Positions 22,194 to 33,153 of a stretch of 64,000 bases of DNA are shown one piece after another. A model generated the notes under the pieces. That model was not told the origin of the DNA. It ran no database searches and was given only the letters and a program-made list of their open reading frames with translations. Source of the stretch: Roseomonas sp. HF4 (lineage in GTDB: Bacteria > Pseudomonadota > Alphaproteobacteria > Acetobacterales > Acetobacteraceae). Position 1 is the stretch's first letter; each line of letters starts with the position of its first letter. Made by a program: the position numbers and the translations under genes. The stretch lies in the NCBI RefSeq assembly GCF_005222755.1, contig NZ_STGD01000002.1, forward strand, positions 434,001 to 498,000, written 5' to 3'.

Positions 22194-23685
22194 CGTAGAG
22201 CGTCTCGATCGTTATGGTGCCAAGTCCACGCTCGGCGGCGAATTTCTCGGTGTTGCGGCGCGCCTTACCGCGCACGAAGAAGGGGATCTTGCGGAGCTCG
22301 TTCTCGGCCTCGGTCGCCCAGGCGGCGGGGCCGACCGCGACCGGCTCTGGCGCCGCCGCGGCCTTGGGCGCGTGGCCGAGATGCGACGGCGCGGCGCCGT
22401 CGGCAAATTCGAAATCCTCGCGGAACATGCCAAGCAGGTGTTCCTCGAGCCCCATCATCAGTGGATGGACCCAGGTGTCGAACAGCACGTTCGCGCCCTC
22501 GAAGCCCATCTGAGGCGAGTAGCGCGCCGGGAAGTCCTGCACATGCACCGGCGCCGAGATCACGGCGCAAGGCACGCCGAGCCGCTTGGCGATGTGCCGC
22601 TCCATCTGCGTGCCGAGCACGAGTTCCGGCCGCAGCGCCGTGATCGCGTCCTCGACCTTGAGGTAGTCGTCGGTGATCAGCGCCTCGATGCCGTGCGCCT
22701 TCGCCGCCTCCCGCACCTCGCGCGCGAACTCGCGGCTGTAGGTGCCGAGGCCGACGACGGCGAAGCCGAGTTCCTCGGCCGCGACGCGCGCGGCGGCGAT
22801 CGCGTGCGTCGCATCGCCGAAGACGAAGACGCGCTTGCCCGTCAGGTAGGTGCTGTCGACGGAGCGCGAGTACCAGGGCAGGCGGGAGGCATCCTCGACG
22901 CGCGCCGCGTCCACCCCCGCCAGCGCCGCGACCTCGGCGATGAAGTCGCGCGTCGCGCCGACGCCGATCGGCACGATCTTCGTGGCCGGCATGCCAAGCT
23001 GCCGCTGCAGGAAGGACGCCGCCACGCCCGCGACCTCGGGGTAGAGCACGACGTTGAAGTCTGCCTCGCCGAGCCGCGCCAGGTCCGCCGGCGTGGCGCC
23101 CATCGGCGCCACCACATTCACCTCGATACCGAGCAACGCGAGCAGCCGCTCGACCTCGACCACATCGTCGCGGTGCCGGAAGCCGAGCGCGGCGGGACCC
23201 AGGATGTTCGCCCGCGGCGCCGAGCCCTCGGGCCGCGGCACGCGGGCGCCGACGCAGGCGCGCACCAGGCGGTAGAAGGTCTCGGCCGCGCCCCAGTTCT
23301 CCTTCTTCTGGTAGGAGGGCAGCTCGAGCGGCACGACCGGCACCGGCAGGCCGAGCGTGCGCGCGAGTCCGCCGGGGTCGTCCTGGATCAGTTCCGCCGT
23401 GCAGGATGCGCCGACCAGCATCGCCTGCGGCCGGAAGCGCTCGAAGGCGTCGCGCGCGGCTTCCATGAACAGTTCCGCCGTGTCGCCGCCGAGGTCGCGC
23501 GCCTGGAAAGTCGTGTAGGTGACCGGCGGGCGCTTGGCGCGCCGCTCGATCATGGTGAACAGCAGGTCGGCGTAGGTGTCGCCCTGCGGCGCGTGCAGCA
23601 CGTAATGCACGCCCTCCATGGCGGTCGCGACGCGCATCGCCCCGACATGCGGAGGCCCTTCGTAGGTCCAGACCGCGAGTTCCAT
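22168..23685 (-). CDS. bchB: Dark-operative protochlorophyllide reductase subunit BchB
   Basis: 505-aa NifK-like subunit of the protochlorophyllide reductase. The fourth ligand of the catalytic 4Fe-4S cluster in this family is an aspartate of BchB, and Asp36 is present here in [10 protein letters not shown]. The conserved segment [17 protein letters not shown] is also seen. A C-terminal extension with Ala/Pro-rich linker (about residues 420-450) precedes the small helical domain [15 protein letters not shown]. It follows bchN by 4 bp. Confidence 0.97.
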
Positions 23686-23689
23686 GGCG

Positions 23690-25551
<1,862 letters not shown>

Positions 25552-25731
25552 CGCTTGACATCCTCCCGTCGGCCGCGTGGGCTGCCTGGCTGGCCTGTCG
25601 CCACCCGTCGGGGGTGGTGTGGCCGGCATCCGGGGAGTCAGACCTTAAGTGCCGTTTCCGACATCCCCTCATCCTGGCCTCCCGTGGCATGCTGCTCGAT
25701 GACGTGAAGGCTAGAAGTCAGGCGCGCCGAG

Positions 25732-25788
25732 TGTCAAGCGAGATTGACGTATTGATTGCTTGACACTTGGTGTCGGAAGGCATGAAGT
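25732..25788. promoter_or_regulatory. Divergent bchF/ppaA control region with overlapping PpsR boxes
   Basis: The 255-bp gap between bchF and ppaA contains a near-consensus PpsR box, TGT-N12-ACG, at 25732-25749 and a second, CGT-N12-ACA, at 25748-25765 that shares two bases with the first. A TTGACA at 25760-25765 coincides with the end of the second box and, 17 bp on, is followed by a weak -10 (TGAAGT, 25783-25788) facing ppaA. On the minus strand the first box likewise contains TTGACA facing bchF. The site therefore can control both the bchF superoperon and the ppaA-ppsR genes. Confidence 0.65.
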
Positions 25789-25806
25789 CAGCGGCAGGAG
25801 AGGACC

Positions 25807-26724
25807 ATGGTCGTGAAGCCAATGGCCGGTCAGGAGCGTGGTGCAGAGGCCGAGCAGGGCGGATCGGAATCCGATTCATCCTTCGCCGACAGCCCGGCGC
25901 GCGCCGAGGGGCAGGCCCGCCCGGCGCCGCCGCGTCGGCGCCGCAACCGCGTCGCCGTCCTGGCCCGGACGCTCGAATCCGACATCATCCCGCGGCTGCT
26001 GCTCGCGCACCGGGCGGTCGCGACGGCCGCCTACATCGACCGCGGCCCGGGCGCGGAACCACAGGCCCAGGACGTCACGGCGCTGGTCAGCTTGGCGATG
26101 CAGGCCGACCTGCCCGGCGCGCTGTCCTACCTCGAGGGGCTGCGCGCCCGGGGCGCGCCGATCGAGCGCCTGTATCTCGAGCTCCTCGGCCCCGTCGCCC
26201 GCCGCCTCGGCGTAATGTGGGAGGAGGATCTCTGCGACTTCACCGCGGTCACGATCGGCCTGTCCTGCCTGCACCAGGTGGTGCGGGAATACAGCCCCGC
26301 CTTCGTCGCCCGCGCGCCGCAGCCCGAGCCCGAGCGCCGCATCCTCCTCGCCCCCGCGCCGGGGGAACAGCACAGCTTCGGCATCCTCGTCGTCGAGCAG
26401 TTCTTCCGCGGCCAGGGCTGGGACGTCTGGTCGGGCTCGGGACTCGAGAGGGTCGAGATCCTGGAGGCGGCGCACCGCATCTGGTTCGGCGTCGCCGGCT
26501 TCTCCCTCGCATGCGAGGACCATATCGGCGACCTCGCCCTGCTGATCCGCGATGTCCGGCGCGTCTCGCGCAATGCCGGCATCGGGGTCTTGGTGGGCGG
26601 GCCGCTCTTTATCGAGAATCCGGACCTCGTCGCCCTGGTCGGCGCGGACGCGACCGCGACCGATGGCCGGCAGGCGACGCTGCAGGCCGAGACGATGCTT
26701 GCCTTGCTCGGACGGGATGCATGA
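25807..26724 (+). CDS. ppaA: PpaA/AerR, B12-dependent antirepressor of PpsR
   Basis: 305 aa: an N-terminal Arg/Ala-rich region of about 48 residues, a helical region (about 50-165), and a C-terminal cobalamin-binding-type (SCHIC) domain. His189 in APGEQHSFGILVVEQFF matches the axial-ligand position used by AerR to bind B12. Near the C-terminus GVLVGGPLF is a typical Rossmann loop. AerR/PpaA binds PpsR/CrtJ and modifies its DNA binding in response to B12 and light. Position immediately upstream of ppsR confirms the call. A GGAGAGG sequence precedes the ATG. The N-terminal extension is longer than I expect. Confidence 0.92.
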   Translation: MVVKPMAGQERGAEAEQGGSESDSSFADSPARAEGQARPAPPRRRRNRVAVLARTLESDIIPRLLLAHRAVATAAYIDRGPGAEPQAQDVTALVSLAMQADLPGALSYLEGLRARGAPIERLYLELLGPVARRLGVMWEEDLCDFTAVTIGLSCLHQVVREYSPAFVARAPQPEPERRILLAPAPGEQHSFGILVVEQFFRGQGWDVWSGSGLERVEILEAAHRIWFGVAGFSLACEDHIGDLALLIRDVRRVSRNAGIGVLVGGPLFIENPDLVALVGADATATDGRQATLQAETMLALLGRDA

Positions 26725-26781
26725 GCAGGGCGATCCACTTCGGCGGAACCGCATCGACGCGGTGCAGACTGCATATTCATG

Positions 26782-26799
26782 CGTCAGTTGGTATAGACG
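26782..26799 (+). promoter_or_regulatory. Degenerate PpsR-like box upstream of ppsR
   Basis: CGTCAGTTGGTATAGACG is CGT-N12-ACG, one mismatch per half-site from the PpsR consensus, 28 bp before the ppsR ATG in the 103-bp ppaA-ppsR gap. It may allow autoregulation, but a single degenerate site is weak evidence. Confidence 0.35.
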
Positions 26800-26827
26800 C
26801 CATCCCTTCCACGACGAAACTGGGTAG

Positions 26828-28276
26828 ATGGCGCAGAAAGCAAAGGCAAAGTCGCAGGTGAAGGCCTTCAGCACGCCCAGGAAGTCGCTCGGCGACCTCG
26901 ACGCGGACGCCGCTGCCGCACTGATCAGTGCGGCAGCCGATATTGCCCTGATTCTCGACGAGGGCGGCGTCATTCGCGACGTCGCCTTCAGCAACGAGGA
27001 ACTCTCCGGCGAATTCGCCGCCCACGCGTCCTGGCTCGGGCAGCCCTGGATCGAGACGGTGGCCAAGGACAGCCGCCCCAAGGTCGAGGAACTGACCCGG
27101 CGCAGCGGGACCACCGGCGGACGCTGGCGGCACGTGAACCAGGTCTCGACCGAGGGCGCTTCCGTCCCGATCCTCTATTCCACCGCGCCCGTCGGCAAGG
27201 CGGGGCGGATCGTGGTCTTCGGCCGCGACCTCCGCCCGGTCTCTCGCCTCCAGCAGCGGCTGGTCGAGGTGCAGCAGTCGATGGAGCGGGACTATTCGCG
27301 CCTGCGCCAGGCCGAGACGCGCTACCGCCTGCTGTTCCAGATGTCGCCCGACCCCGTCCTGGTGCTGGACGGCACGACACAGCGCGTGACCGAGGCCAAC
27401 CCGGCGGCGATGCGCCTGTTCGGCAAGGACCAGCGCCGCTCCGTTGGTCGGCCGATCGCCGAAGCCTTCTCGGCCGATTCGCGCGCCGTGGTGCAATCCC
27501 TGCTCGCCTCGGTCCGTGCCGCGGGGCGGGGCGACGACGTGACCGCCCGGCTGGCCGAGGACAATGCCGAGGTCACCGTCTCCGCCTCAACCTTCCGGCA
27601 GGAGGGCACGCTGCTGTTCCTCGTGCGCATCGCCATGCCGGAAGCGACCTTGGTCGCGCTGCCGCCGGACAAGTCCAGGCTGCTCAAGCTCGTGGACGCC
27701 GTGCCCGACGCCTTCGTCGTCACGGGGCCGGACGGGCGCATCATCACCGCCAACGCCGCCTTCATCGAGATGGTCGAGGCCACGAGCGAGGAGCAGGTCC
27801 GCAGCGAGCCGCTCGACCGCTGGCTCGGCGCGCAGGATGTCGAATCGGAGGTGCTGTTCGGCCACCTGCGCAACCGCGGCACCGTCAGGCTCTATGCCTC
27901 GGTGCTGCGCGGCGAGCACGGCGCGCGGACCGAGGTCGAGATCTCGGCCGTCACGGTCATGCATGGCGGCAAGCCCTGCTTCGGCTTCGCGATGCGCGAC
28001 GTCGGCCCGCGCGTGCGCCCCGCCGTCGTCGGCGCCCGCCCGACCCGCTCGGTCGAGCAGCTGACCGAACTGATCGGCCGCGTCCCGCTCAAGGACCTGG
28101 TGCGCGAGGCGACGGACGCGATCGAGCGCCTCTGCATCGAGGCGGCCCTTGAGCTCTCGGGCGACAACCGCGCCTCGGCGGCCGAGATGCTCGGCCTGTC
28201 GCGCCAGAGCCTCTACGTGAAGCTGCGCCGCTACGGCCTTGGCGACCTCGGCGCCGAGCCGGGCGAGGCCGGATAG
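26828..28276 (+). CDS. ppsR: PpsR/CrtJ, PAS-domain redox repressor of photosynthesis genes
   Basis: 482 aa. Three PAS-like regions (about residues 30-135, 160-270 and 285-395), a Gln/Arg-rich helix linking the first two (LQQRLVEVQQSMERDYSRL), and a C-terminal Fis-type helix-turn-helix (about 437-472) with ASAAEMLGLSRQSLYVKLRR. PpsR/CrtJ represses bch, crt and puc genes in oxygen. The HTH-proximal Cys436 (ERLCIEAAL) corresponds to C420/C424 of CrtJ/PpsR. The only other cysteine is C384. The place of the partner cysteine (C249/C251) is occupied by LLFLVR around residues 262-267. No strong Shine-Dalgarno is visible before the ATG. Confidence 0.94.
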   Translation: MAQKAKAKSQVKAFSTPRKSLGDLDADAAAALISAAADIALILDEGGVIRDVAFSNEELSGEFAAHASWLGQPWIETVAKDSRPKVEELTRRSGTTGGRWRHVNQVSTEGASVPILYSTAPVGKAGRIVVFGRDLRPVSRLQQRLVEVQQSMERDYSRLRQAETRYRLLFQMSPDPVLVLDGTTQRVTEANPAAMRLFGKDQRRSVGRPIAEAFSADSRAVVQSLLASVRAAGRGDDVTARLAEDNAEVTVSASTFRQEGTLLFLVRIAMPEATLVALPPDKSRLLKLVDAVPDAFVVTGPDGRIITANAAFIEMVEATSEEQVRSEPLDRWLGAQDVESEVLFGHLRNRGTVRLYASVLRGEHGARTEVEISAVTVMHGGKPCFGFAMRDVGPRVRPAVVGARPTRSVEQLTELIGRVPLKDLVREATDAIERLCIEAALELSGDNRASAAEMLGLSRQSLYVKLRRYGLGDLGAEPGEAG

Positions 28277-28284
28277 GATGCGCG

Positions 28285-29208
28285 ATGTCCGGCCGGGCTG
28301 ACCTGCGAGCGGAACCGGGCCGGGCGATTCGCGACACGCCCCGCCCCGCGGTGGTGCTGGAGCTGCTCAAGCCCATCACCTGGTTCCCGCCCATGTGGGC
28401 GTTCATGTGCGGGGCGGTGTCCTCGGGCGCCGCCTTCGGGGCGACCTGGCACCTGGCGCTGGCGGGCATCATCCTGGCCGGGCCGCTGGTCTGCGGCATG
28501 AGCCAGGCGGTGAACGACTGGTTCGACCGGCATGTCGACGCGATCAACGAGCCGCATCGCCCGATCCCCTCGGGCCGCATGCCCGGCCGCTGGGGCCTCT
28601 ACGTGGCGGTGGCCTGGACCGGCGTCTCGCTCGCCTGGGGGGCGATGCTCGGTTTCTGGGGGTTCCTGGCGACGCTGCTCGGCGTGGCGCTGGCCTGGGC
28701 CTATTCGGCGCCGCCGCTGCGGCTCAAGGCGAATGGCTGGTGGGGCAACCTCGCCTGCGGCCTGGCCTATGAGAGCCTGCCCTGGATCACCGCCGCCGCC
28801 GTGCTCTCGGCCGCCGCGCCGACGCCCGAAGTGCTCGTCATCGCGACCCTCTACGGCCTCGGCGCCCACGGCATCATGACGCTGAACGACTTCAAGGCGG
28901 TGGACGGCGACCGGCAGAGCGGCATCCGCTCCCTGCCCGTGCAGCTCGGCCCCGAGCGCGCCGCGCGCGTCGCCTGCTGGTTCATGGGCGTGCCGCAGGC
29001 GGTCGTGGTCGGGCTGCTCCTCGCCATGGGCGCTCCGGTGCATGCGCTGCTCGTGGCGCTGCTGCTGGCTGGCCAGGGCTGGGCCATGGCGCGGATGCTG
29101 CGCGACCCGAAGGCTCTGGCACCCTGGTACAACGGCACGGGCGTGCTGCAATTCGTCCTCGGCATGCTGGTCTCGGGCTTCGCGCTGCGTGCGGGGGCGG
29201 GGTTCTGA
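28285..29208 (+). CDS. bchG: Bacteriochlorophyll synthase BchG
   Basis: Esterifies bacteriochlorophyllide with the isoprenoid alcohol. The 307-aa UbiA-family integral membrane prenyltransferase has the first Asp-rich motif NDWFDRHVDAINEPHRPIPS at about residues 77-96 and the second, NDFKAVDGDRQSGIRSLPV, near 207-225; about eight hydrophobic helices. It starts 8 bp after ppsR with AGGA upstream. Its stop overlaps the next gene's ATG. Confidence 0.96.
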   Translation: MSGRADLRAEPGRAIRDTPRPAVVLELLKPITWFPPMWAFMCGAVSSGAAFGATWHLALAGIILAGPLVCGMSQAVNDWFDRHVDAINEPHRPIPSGRMPGRWGLYVAVAWTGVSLAWGAMLGFWGFLATLLGVALAWAYSAPPLRLKANGWWGNLACGLAYESLPWITAAAVLSAAAPTPEVLVIATLYGLGAHGIMTLNDFKAVDGDRQSGIRSLPVQLGPERAARVACWFMGVPQAVVVGLLLAMGAPVHALLVALLLAGQGWAMARMLRDPKALAPWYNGTGVLQFVLGMLVSGFALRAGAGF

Positions 29209-30521
29209 TGCGGCGCCCGCTCGGCTGGCTCGGCATCCTGCGGCTCGGGCTGGTGCAGACGGCGCTCGGCGCCATCGTGGTGCTGACGACCTCGGCGCTG
29301 AACCGCGTCATGGTGGTGGAACTCGCCCTGCCCGCGACGCTGCCCGGCGTGCTGGTCGGCATCCACTACGCGCTGCAGATGCTCCGGCCGCGCTGGGGCT
29401 ACGGGTCCGACATGGGCGGACGGCGCACGCCCTGGATCCTGGGCGGCATGGCCGTGCTGGCGCTGGGCGGCGTGCTGGCCGCGGCGGCGACCGCGATGAT
29501 GGGCGAAGCCTTCCTCCCGGGCCTGGCACTCGGCGTGCTGGCCTTCCTGATGATCGGCCTCGGCGTCGGCGCGGCCGGGACATCGTTGCTGGTGCTGCTC
29601 GCCGCGCGGGTGGACGAGGCGCGCCGCGCGGCTGCCGCCTCGATCGTCTGGATCATGATGATCGCGGGCTTCATCCTGACCACCGCGATCGGCGGGCGCC
29701 TGCTCGACCCCTATTCGCCCGAGCGGCTGGTCGCCGTCTCGGCCGGCGTCTCCGTCATCGCGATGATCCTGGCCACGCTCGGCGTGCTCGGCATCGAGGG
29801 CCCCTCGCCCGCCCGGCCGGCCGCGGAGCCCGCGGCGAAGCCGCCCTTCCGGCGCGCCCTGGCCGAGGTCTGGGCGGAGCCTGAGGCGCGCCGCTTCACA
29901 CTGTTCATCTTCCTGTCCATGCTCGCCTACAGCGCGCAGGACCTCATCCTCGAGCCTTTCGCGGGCAGCGTCTTCGGCCGCACGCTGGGCGAGAGCACCC
30001 AGCTGTCCTCCCTGCAGAACGGCGGCACGCTGGTCGGCATGGTGCTGGTCGCGATCGTCGGCTCGGCCTTCGGCGGGCGCTTCGCGCACCTGCTCCGCGC
30101 CTTCACCATCGGCGGCTGCCTCTTTGCCGCTGCGGTGATGCTCGTGCTGGCGCTGAGCCCGCTGGTGGGCGCCGGCTTCCCCCTTGCCGCCGCCTTCGTG
30201 GCGCTCGGCCTCGGCAATGGCGTCTTCGCCGCGGCCGCCATCGCATCGATGATGAAGATGGTGGGCGACGGCCGCGGCCAGCGCGAAGGCACGCGCATGG
30301 GCATGTGGGGCGCGGCGCAGGCGGTGGCCTTCGGGATCGGCGGGCTGGCCGGCGCGGCGGCGGTCGATGTCGCGCGGCTCGCGTTCGGCGCGCCGCATGT
30401 CGCCTATGCCACGGTCTTCGTGATCGACGCCCTGGTCTTCGTCGCAGCCGCCGCGCTCGCCGCGCGGATCGGCCGCACCCGCCCCGCCCGGGGCTTCGGG
30501 CCGATGCTGCCCGCCGAATGA
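29208..30521 (+). CDS. Bch2/PucC-family MFS protein of the bchG-bchP operon
   Basis: 437 aa, about 12 hydrophobic helices, BCD/PucC family, paralogous to LhaA in this window: both have LNRVMVVEL-like and DLILEPFAGSVFG / DVLLEPYGG segments. In Rhodobacter the equivalent between bchG and bchP is ORF428 (bch2). The likely role is delivery of bacteriochlorophyll or assembly of antenna complexes, and the exact partner is unknown. It is translationally coupled to bchG (TGATG) and to bchP. Confidence 0.9.
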   Translation: MRRPLGWLGILRLGLVQTALGAIVVLTTSALNRVMVVELALPATLPGVLVGIHYALQMLRPRWGYGSDMGGRRTPWILGGMAVLALGGVLAAAATAMMGEAFLPGLALGVLAFLMIGLGVGAAGTSLLVLLAARVDEARRAAAASIVWIMMIAGFILTTAIGGRLLDPYSPERLVAVSAGVSVIAMILATLGVLGIEGPSPARPAAEPAAKPPFRRALAEVWAEPEARRFTLFIFLSMLAYSAQDLILEPFAGSVFGRTLGESTQLSSLQNGGTLVGMVLVAIVGSAFGGRFAHLLRAFTIGGCLFAAAVMLVLALSPLVGAGFPLAAAFVALGLGNGVFAAAAIASMMKMVGDGRGQREGTRMGMWGAAQAVAFGIGGLAGAAAVDVARLAFGAPHVAYATVFVIDALVFVAAAALAARIGRTRPARGFGPMLPAE

Positions 30522-30535
30522 TGCCGGAGACCTCC

Positions 30536-31723
30536 ATGACCGAGACGGAACGCTTCGATGTGGTGGTGGTGGGCGGCGGCCCCTCCGGCGCCATCGCCGC
30601 CGAGGACCTGGCGCGCGCCGGCCGGCGCGTCGCGCTGCTCGACCGCGCGGGCCGCATCAAGCCCTGTGGCGGGGCCATCCCGCCGCGGCTGGTGCGCGAC
30701 TTCGCCATTCCGGACCACATCATCTGCGCGCGCGTGAACAGCGCACGGATGATCGCCCCGTCCTCCCGCGCCGTGGACATGCCGATCGACGGCAATGGCT
30801 ACGTCGCCATGGTGGATCGCGAGCATTTCGACGAGTTCCTGCGCGCCCGCGCCGCGCATGAGGGCGCGACGCGCTTCACCGGCACCTTCGACCGCATCGA
30901 GCGCGACGCCGGGGGCAGCCCCGTCGTCGTCTTCGAGGACAAGACCGGTGCCGAGCATCGCCTGCCGACGCGCCTCGTGATCGGCGCCGACGGCGCGCGG
31001 TCCAGGGTCGCGAAGCAGGAGGTGCCGGCGGCGGCGAAGATCCCCTTCGTCTTCGCCTATCACGAGATCATCGAGGCCCCTGCCCCGTCCGCCGCCTACG
31101 ACCCGATGCGCTGCGACGTGTTCTACCAGGGGAAGCACTCGCCGGACTTCTATTCCTGGGTCTTCCCGCATGGCGCGACGGCCAGCATCGGCACGGGCTC
31201 GGCGCAGAAGGGCTTCGCGCTGCGCGCCTCGATCGCCGAGTTGCGCAGGTCGACCGGCCTCGATGCCGCGCGCACCCTGCGCCACGAGGGCGCGCCCATC
31301 CCGATGAAGCCGGCGAAGCGCTGGGACAACGGGCGCGACGTGCTGCTCGCCGGCGATGCCGCGGGCGTCGTGGCGCCGGCCTCGGGCGAGGGCATCTACT
31401 ACGCCATGCTGGGCGGGCGGCTCGCGGCCGAGGCCTGCGAGGCGTGCCTCGCGACCGGCGATGCCCGGGCGCTGAAGCTGGCGCGCAAGCGCTTCATGAA
31501 GGGCCACGGCACGGTCTTCATGGTGCTCGGGATCATGCAGTACTTCTGGTACTCCTCCGAGAAGCGGCGCGAGAAGTTCGTCAAGATCTGCGCCGACAAG
31601 GACGTCCAGCGCCTCACCTGGGAATCCTACATGAACAAGGAACTGGTGCGGCGCGACCCGCTCGCGCATGTGCGGATCTTCTTCAAGGACCTGGCGCACC
31701 TGATGGGCTTCGCGCGCGCATGA
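30536..31723 (+). CDS. bchP: Geranylgeranyl reductase BchP
   Basis: Reduces the geranylgeranyl tail to phytyl. The 395-aa flavoprotein has the N-terminal dinucleotide motif VVVVGGGPSGAIAAEDLA at about residues 8-25, a substrate segment KPCGGAIPPRLVRDF, and the FAD motif DVLLAGDAAGVVAPASGEGI in the C-terminal half. The ATG at 30536 has GGAGA about 6 bases upstream. An ATG at 30518 overlapping the bch2 stop (ATGA) would add six residues and cannot be excluded. Confidence 0.95.
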   Translation: MTETERFDVVVVGGGPSGAIAAEDLARAGRRVALLDRAGRIKPCGGAIPPRLVRDFAIPDHIICARVNSARMIAPSSRAVDMPIDGNGYVAMVDREHFDEFLRARAAHEGATRFTGTFDRIERDAGGSPVVVFEDKTGAEHRLPTRLVIGADGARSRVAKQEVPAAAKIPFVFAYHEIIEAPAPSAAYDPMRCDVFYQGKHSPDFYSWVFPHGATASIGTGSAQKGFALRASIAELRRSTGLDAARTLRHEGAPIPMKPAKRWDNGRDVLLAGDAAGVVAPASGEGIYYAMLGGRLAAEACEACLATGDARALKLARKRFMKGHGTVFMVLGIMQYFWYSSEKRREKFVKICADKDVQRLTWESYMNKELVRRDPLAHVRIFFKDLAHLMGFARA

Positions 31724-32685
31724 GCGAGGTCGCGGAGAAGCCCGCGCAGCTGCGCATCGGCACGCGCGCCTCGCCGCTCGCGCTCTGGCAGGCGCGGCAT
31801 TTCCTGGGTGTCGTCGGCGGCTTCTGCCCGATGCTGCGCGGCGACACCTTCTTCGAGGAATGCGCGCTGTCCACGGCGGGCGACCGCATCCTCGACCGGC
31901 GCCTGGCCGAGATCGGCGGCAAGGGGCTGTTCGCCAAGGAAATCCACGAGGCACTGCTCGACCACCGCGTCGATTTCGCCGTGCATTCGCTGAAGGACCT
32001 CGAGACCGAATTGCCGCCCGGCATCGTGCTCGCCTGCGTGCTGCAGCGGGAGGACCCGCGGGACGCGATCGTGCTCGGCCCGCGCTGCGGCGCGCCTATC
32101 CCCGGCAATCCGCTCGCGGCCCTGCCGATCGGCGCGGTGGTCGGCACCTCCTCCGTGCGCCGGCAGTCGCAATTGCTGCATGCGCGCCCCGACCTTCGGG
32201 TCGAGACCATCCGCGGCAATGTCCAGACACGGCTCCGCCGCCTGGCGGAGGGCGAGTACGACGCGACCATGCTGGCGCTGGCGGGCCTGAAGCGGCTCGA
32301 GATGGCGCATGTCGCGGGCGTCGTGCTGGACGCCGAGGAGATGGTCCCGGCCGCCGGCCAGGGCATCGTCGGCGTGACCGTGCGTGCGTCCGACACGGCG
32401 CTGATCGACCTGCTCGCCGCCATCGAGGACCCGGCGGCGCGCGCGGTCGCGACGGCCGAGCGCGCGCTGCTCGGCGCGCTGGACGGGTCCTGCCGCACGC
32501 CGATCGGCGGGCATGCCCGCATCCTGATGGACGGGCAGCTCTATTTGACGGGCCTGGTGGCGCGGTCGGACGGGACGTTCCTGCACCGCCGGCGCGTCAG
32601 CGGTGCGGTCGCGGACGCCGCGCGCATCGGGCGCGAGCTCGGCGATGCGCTGCGTCGGGACTGCCCGGCCGACATCCTCTGCTAA
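31720..32685 (+). CDS. hemC: Porphobilinogen deaminase HemC, within the PGC
   Basis: Makes hydroxymethylbilane from four porphobilinogens. 321 aa with the catalytic Asp93 in HSLKDLETELP, the Arg-rich substrate segment GTSSVRRQSQLLHARPDLRV, and the dipyrromethane-attachment cysteine C258 in DGSCRTPIGGHA. The ATG overlaps the bchP stop (ATGA), so it is the last gene of ppaA-ppsR-bchG-bch2-bchP-hemC. hemC normally sits outside photosynthesis clusters, so this could be the sole copy captured by the PGC or a dedicated second copy. Confidence 0.95.
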   Translation: MSEVAEKPAQLRIGTRASPLALWQARHFLGVVGGFCPMLRGDTFFEECALSTAGDRILDRRLAEIGGKGLFAKEIHEALLDHRVDFAVHSLKDLETELPPGIVLACVLQREDPRDAIVLGPRCGAPIPGNPLAALPIGAVVGTSSVRRQSQLLHARPDLRVETIRGNVQTRLRRLAEGEYDATMLALAGLKRLEMAHVAGVVLDAEEMVPAAGQGIVGVTVRASDTALIDLLAAIEDPAARAVATAERALLGALDGSCRTPIGGHARILMDGQLYLTGLVARSDGTFLHRRRVSGAVADAARIGRELGDALRRDCPADILC

Positions 32686-32689
32686 CGGC

Positions 32690-32704
32690 AGCCGCCGCGC
32701 GGCT
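32690..32704. terminator. Small hairpin between convergent hemC and orf139
   Basis: AGCCGC-CGC-GCGGCT, a perfect 6-bp stem with a 3-base loop, fills most of the 19-bp gap between two convergent stop codons. No U-tract, so a bidirectional terminator is only a possibility. Confidence 0.3.
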
Positions 32705-33124
32705 TCAGCCGAACAGCCGCGTGAGCGCCACTGCGGCCGGGCGGCGGCGCGGGGCCGCGTAGATCTCGGCCGCACTGTCCTGCCGCCGGCGATTCACCTC
32801 GTCCGCCAGCACGCGCTGCAGCATCCGGAGGCGTTCGTCATCGAGCCAGGCGAGCCAGAGTCGCGCATAGGCCGGGTCATGCACGGGATCGAGCACCGCG
32901 AGCGGGACCTCGATGCCGGCCGCATGCCGTTCCACCTCGACCGCCGCGGCGCGGCTCGAGGCCGCCAGGGCCCGGAGGCGGCGCGGGTCGGTCACGAGCA
33001 TCGCGACGAAGGCGTCCAATTCGCCCCGGGCGCGCTCCAGGGCCACGATGTCCTGGGCATGGTCGGCGACGCGGATATCCGCCTTCAATCGTTCGAACGC
33101 CACCCGGTAGCTGCTGCCGTTCAT
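32705..33124 (-). CDS. Hypothetical protein orf139 with an upstream PpsR palindrome
   Basis: 139 aa that I do not recognise. Predicted all-alpha and soluble: long runs of Ala/Arg/Leu/Asp such as ALERARGELDAFVAMLV and RLWLAWLDDERLRMLQRV, and a basic tail (YAAPRRRPAAVALTRLFG). No cysteine and no signal peptide or membrane helix. It runs convergent with hemC and tandem with orf87. The reason to take it seriously is its promoter: a perfect PpsR palindrome ends 29 bp before the ATG at 33122-33124. It is therefore a candidate photosynthesis-regulon gene of unknown role, possibly pigment- or assembly-related. Confidence 0.72.
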   Translation of the reverse strand: MNGSSYRVAFERLKADIRVADHAQDIVALERARGELDAFVAMLVTDPRRLRALAASSRAAAVEVERHAAGIEVPLAVLDPVHDPAYARLWLAWLDDERLRMLQRVLADEVNRRRQDSAAEIYAAPRRRPAAVALTRLFG

Positions 33125-33153
33125 CGCGCGCCTCCCGTTCCGGCGAACCGGAC

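Noticed and set aside
32690-32704. CRISPR or repeat element near hemC
   Set aside because: Only a single short hairpin; no repeated units.
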